The translations under genes and the position numbers were made by a program. From Bacteroidota bacterium (GTDB lineage Bacteria > Bacteroidota > Bacteroidia > Cytophagales > Cyclobacteriaceae), in the NCBI GenBank assembly GCA_018266435.1, contig JAFEAL010000004.1:62001-126000 (forward strand): a DNA stretch of 64,000 bases. Reading direction: 5' to 3'. Shown one piece after another: positions 61,752 through 64,000 of this stretch. Position 1 is the first letter of the stretch; every line of letters starts with the position of its first letter. The notes beneath the pieces are model-generated. The model worked only from the letters and a program-made list of their open reading frames with translations, was not told where the DNA came from and did not search any database.

Positions 61752-64000
61752 ATGCAGCGGATGAGATGGGTGCTGGGTGTCGTGTTGATTGCCTCTAATC
61801 TTTTTGCTCAGGAAAAAGTGGTGAGTGCAACTAATCCACCTTCGTTAAAATGGTATCAAGTTAACACCTCACATTTTCGCATACTTTACCCTAAAGGGTT
61901 TGATGGGCAGGCACAGCGCATGGCCAACACTCTTGAAAGCATACGCGAACCGGAATCAAAAACCATTGGTTCTTTACCCAAAAAAATTTCTGTCATCTTA
62001 CAAAATCAGTCATCCATCTCCAATGCATTTGTCACCATGACACCCCGAAGGGCTGAGTTTTATGCTATGCCCACTCAGAACTATAATTTTAGCGGTAACA
62101 ATGATTGGCTGAATATGCTGGCCACACATGAATATCGCCACATTGCTCAGTTTCAGCATGCCAGGCGGGGGTTTAGCAAATTGTTGGGTTATGCTTTTGG
62201 ATACAATGTATTTGCCGGGCTAACGTATGTGGCGGCACCACAATGGTTTTGGGAAGGCGATGCGGTAGCTACAGAAACCGCATTTACTCAGTCAGGTCGC
62301 GGGCGTATTCCTAACTTCGATTTACTGATGCGCACCAACCTTCAGGAAGGCAGGGTCTTTAATTATCACAAACAGTATTTAGAATCGTACAAAAATAAAA
62401 TTCCTAATTGGTACGTGCTGGGCTATCACATGGTTTCTTACCTGAGAAAGAAAACTAATGACCCGCAAATATGGGATAAGGTTACAGCTCGCTCATGGAG
62501 TGTGCCATTTATCCCTTTCCGGTTTTCGTCTGCATTAAAAAAAGAAACCGGCCTGACCGTGACTGCACTTTACCGCGAGATGGCAGCCGACTTGCAAAAA
62601 CAATACAAAGCGCAACAAGACACGCTGAAGCTGACTTCTTTTGAAACCGTGAACCATCGCACCAGCGAAGCATACACTGATTTTTTATACCCGCATGAGT
62701 TGGAAGATGGAAGTGTGGTTGCCAGGAGGGTGGGCATTGGCGACATTGAAAAATTAGTTGTGTTTAAAAACGGAACAGAACAAAGTAAATACACCCAAGG
62801 GATTATTAATGAATCGGGAATGCAGACTGCTACCAACAGCCGGGTGGTATGGAATGAATTTCGCTATGACCCGCGATGGCAGGTGAAGAATTTTTCAGTA
62901 GTGGTAGGCTATGATTTGGTAAGCAGGCAAAAAACTGTACTTGGTGTAAAATCGCGGTATGCCTCAGCAGCAATTTCACCCAACGGATATCAGGTGGCTA
63001 CCATAGAAACAACCACCGAGTACCAAACGCATTTGGTAATACTCGATTATTTTAGCGGCCGAGTTTTAAAAACATTTGATAACCCCAACAATGATTTTAT
63101 CTCAATGCCACGCTTTACAACTGATGGAAAGAATATTGTTGCCCTGCTTACCAATACAAAAGGAAAAGCCATGGTTCAATTTAATGTGGCATCAGGAGGG
63201 ATGAAACCACTTACAGATTTTTCAAACGAAAATATCGGGCATCCTGTGCCTTTTGGAAAATACATTATATATAATTCACCCATTAGTGGAATTGACAACA
63301 TCTACGCACTAGATACGTTGTCGGGCGAGCGATACCAGATCACGTGTAGCAAATATGGTTCGTACAACCCATCAATATCACGCGATGGAAAATGGATTTA
63401 TTACAACGAACAAGGGCGAAATGGAATGGATATTGCTAAAATTCCGGTTGATCCAAATTCCTGGAGGCCTTGGAAGTGGTTTGTTCAACCCGGCAACACC
63501 TTTAAACATTTGGTAGAACAAGAAGGAGAGCCATCTGTATTAAACAACATTCCTCAAACCCAGTATGACACCAAAAGATATTACCGATGGAAGGGTTTAA
63601 TCAATCCATACAGTTGGGGAGGTACCGTTAGCACTTCGCTTACATCTGCATTTGTAGGAATTTCTTCACAAGATTTATTAAGTACCACATTGTTAAGTGC
63701 CGGTTATGTTTATAACAAAACCGAGCGTGCCGGTTCATGGCTGGCTACAGTGAGTTACCAGGGATGGTTTCCAATCATTGACGTGTCGGCAAGTGTAGCC
63801 AACCGTAACGTAAACCAGGGAGACATCACAACGGTTACACAAACGGGAACCCCGGGCAACTACACATCTACAGTACAAGATAAAAACCTGAATTTTAAGT
63901 GGCAAGAGAATACTATAGAGGCAGGCTTGCGGGTTCCCCTGATTACCACCACTTCAAAATATTATGGCAATGTTACGGTGGGTAATTCTATAGGCATAAC
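61752..64000 (+). CDS. Large exported HExxH-metalloprotease/propeller/barrel protein (partial)
   Basis: The frame opens at ATG 61752 and has no stop by the window end (at least 749 codons). A signal peptide (about 1-20) is followed by a gluzincin-like domain with 'ATHEYRHIAQFQ' (HEYRH, fitting HExxH) and a downstream Glu in 'WFWEGDAVATE'. From about residue 310, PD40/TolB-like propeller blades appear ('SAAISPNGYQVATIETTT', 'SMPRFTTDGKNIVALLTN', 'YNPSISRDGKWIYYNEQ'). The visible end turns into barrel-like strands ('TLLSAGYVYNKTERAGSW', 'EAGLRVPLITTTSKYY'). A surface-anchored protease is plausible. The C terminus is not in the window. Confidence 0.75.
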   Translation, partial: MQRMRWVLGVVLIASNLFAQEKVVSATNPPSLKWYQVNTSHFRILYPKGFDGQAQRMANTLESIREPESKTIGSLPKKISVILQNQSSISNAFVTMTPRRAEFYAMPTQNYNFSGNNDWLNMLATHEYRHIAQFQHARRGFSKLLGYAFGYNVFAGLTYVAAPQWFWEGDAVATETAFTQSGRGRIPNFDLLMRTNLQEGRVFNYHKQYLESYKNKIPNWYVLGYHMVSYLRKKTNDPQIWDKVTARSWSVPFIPFRFSSALKKETGLTVTALYREMAADLQKQYKAQQDTLKLTSFETVNHRTSEAYTDFLYPHELEDGSVVARRVGIGDIEKLVVFKNGTEQSKYTQGIINESGMQTATNSRVVWNEFRYDPRWQVKNFSVVVGYDLVSRQKTVLGVKSRYASAAISPNGYQVATIETTTEYQTHLVILDYFSGRVLKTFDNPNNDFISMPRFTTDGKNIVALLTNTKGKAMVQFNVASGGMKPLTDFSNENIGHPVPFGKYIIYNSPISGIDNIYALDTLSGERYQITCSKYGSYNPSISRDGKWIYYNEQGRNGMDIAKIPVDPNSWRPWKWFVQPGNTFKHLVEQEGEPSVLNNIPQTQYDTKRYYRWKGLINPYSWGGTVSTSLTSAFVGISSQDLLSTTLLSAGYVYNKTERAGSWLATVSYQGWFPIIDVSASVANRNVNQGDITTVTQTGTPGNYTSTVQDKNLNFKWQENTIEAGLRVPLITTTSKYYGNVTVGNSIGI

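Noticed and set aside
1..64000. CRISPR arrays, insertion sequences, phage or plasmid genes
   Set aside because: No direct repeats with regular spacing, transposase, integrase, relaxase or phage structural motifs were seen on either strand.

Overview
The window reads as chromosomal DNA of a Bacteroidota bacterium, most likely order Cytophagales. Evidence: DUF4270-type and DUF5606 proteins; menaquinone genes (menA, a ubiE/menG-type methyltransferase) with a b558-type sdhCAB; a PorT-like protein of type IX secretion; DUF1501/DUF1800 and OmpA/PD40 proteins; many exported proteins with short N-terminal signals; and recurrent TAnnTTTG promoter boxes in place of strong Shine-Dalgarno sites. Nothing resembles a prophage, conjugative element, IS element or CRISPR array. 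It is mostly core genome with some accessory enzymes and two decayed genes.

Layout. 1-1.5 kb (+): end of a DUF4270-like gene and a Kelch lipoprotein. 1.5-15.6 kb (-): PHP phosphatase, exported TPR-CHAT protein translationally coupled to an outer-membrane barrel gene, SUI1/YciH factor, membrane J-domain protein, tandem universal stress protein, menA, a 7TM histidine kinase with an extra C-terminal domain, two overlapping glutathione peroxidases, a broken GNAT acetyltransferase, argS and a deoxyhypusine-synthase-like gene. 15.8-28.4 kb (+): exported M28 peptidase and phosphodiesterase, nth, a TPR/beta-propeller protein, M14 peptidase, ACMSD-like amidohydrolase, an exported zinc-finger protein, trhO and an M23 peptidase. 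28.5-32.4 kb (-): ahcY, a Rieske oxygenase, a SanA/YdcF protein and a TrmH methyltransferase. 32.5-35.6 kb (+): ppc and a YkgJ-type protein. 35.8-38.2 kb (-): urea transporter and aspartokinase. 38.3-43.9 kb (+): fbp, a YncE-like propeller and the DUF1501/DUF1800 pair. 43.9-45.0 kb (-): DUF5606 and engB. 45.2-49.5 kb (+): OmpA-family PorE-like protein, ubiE, porT and an SDR. 49.5-53.7 kb (-): dnaE fused to a proofreading exonuclease. 53.9-60.8 kb (+): a 35-residue membrane peptide, sdhCAB, a dead porin gene, tRNA-Gln, prs, rplY and pth. 60.8-64 kb: a hypothetical exported protein (-) and the start of a large HExxH/propeller protein (+) cut by the window edge.

How the genes fit together. Central metabolism (ppc, fbp, sdhCAB, prs, lysC, ahcY) and menaquinone synthesis are scattered among translation genes (argS, pth, rplY, trhO, SUI1, tRNA-Gln) and many envelope proteins. 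The most interesting items are the secreted TPR-CHAT/barrel pair, the PorE-like/ubiE/porT cluster, the histidine kinase with a SpoIIAA/STAS-like tail, the exonuclease-DnaE fusion, the bacterial deoxyhypusine-synthase homolog, the 35-residue peptide before sdhC and two well-preserved pseudogenes. No complete novel system can be claimed from sequence alone.
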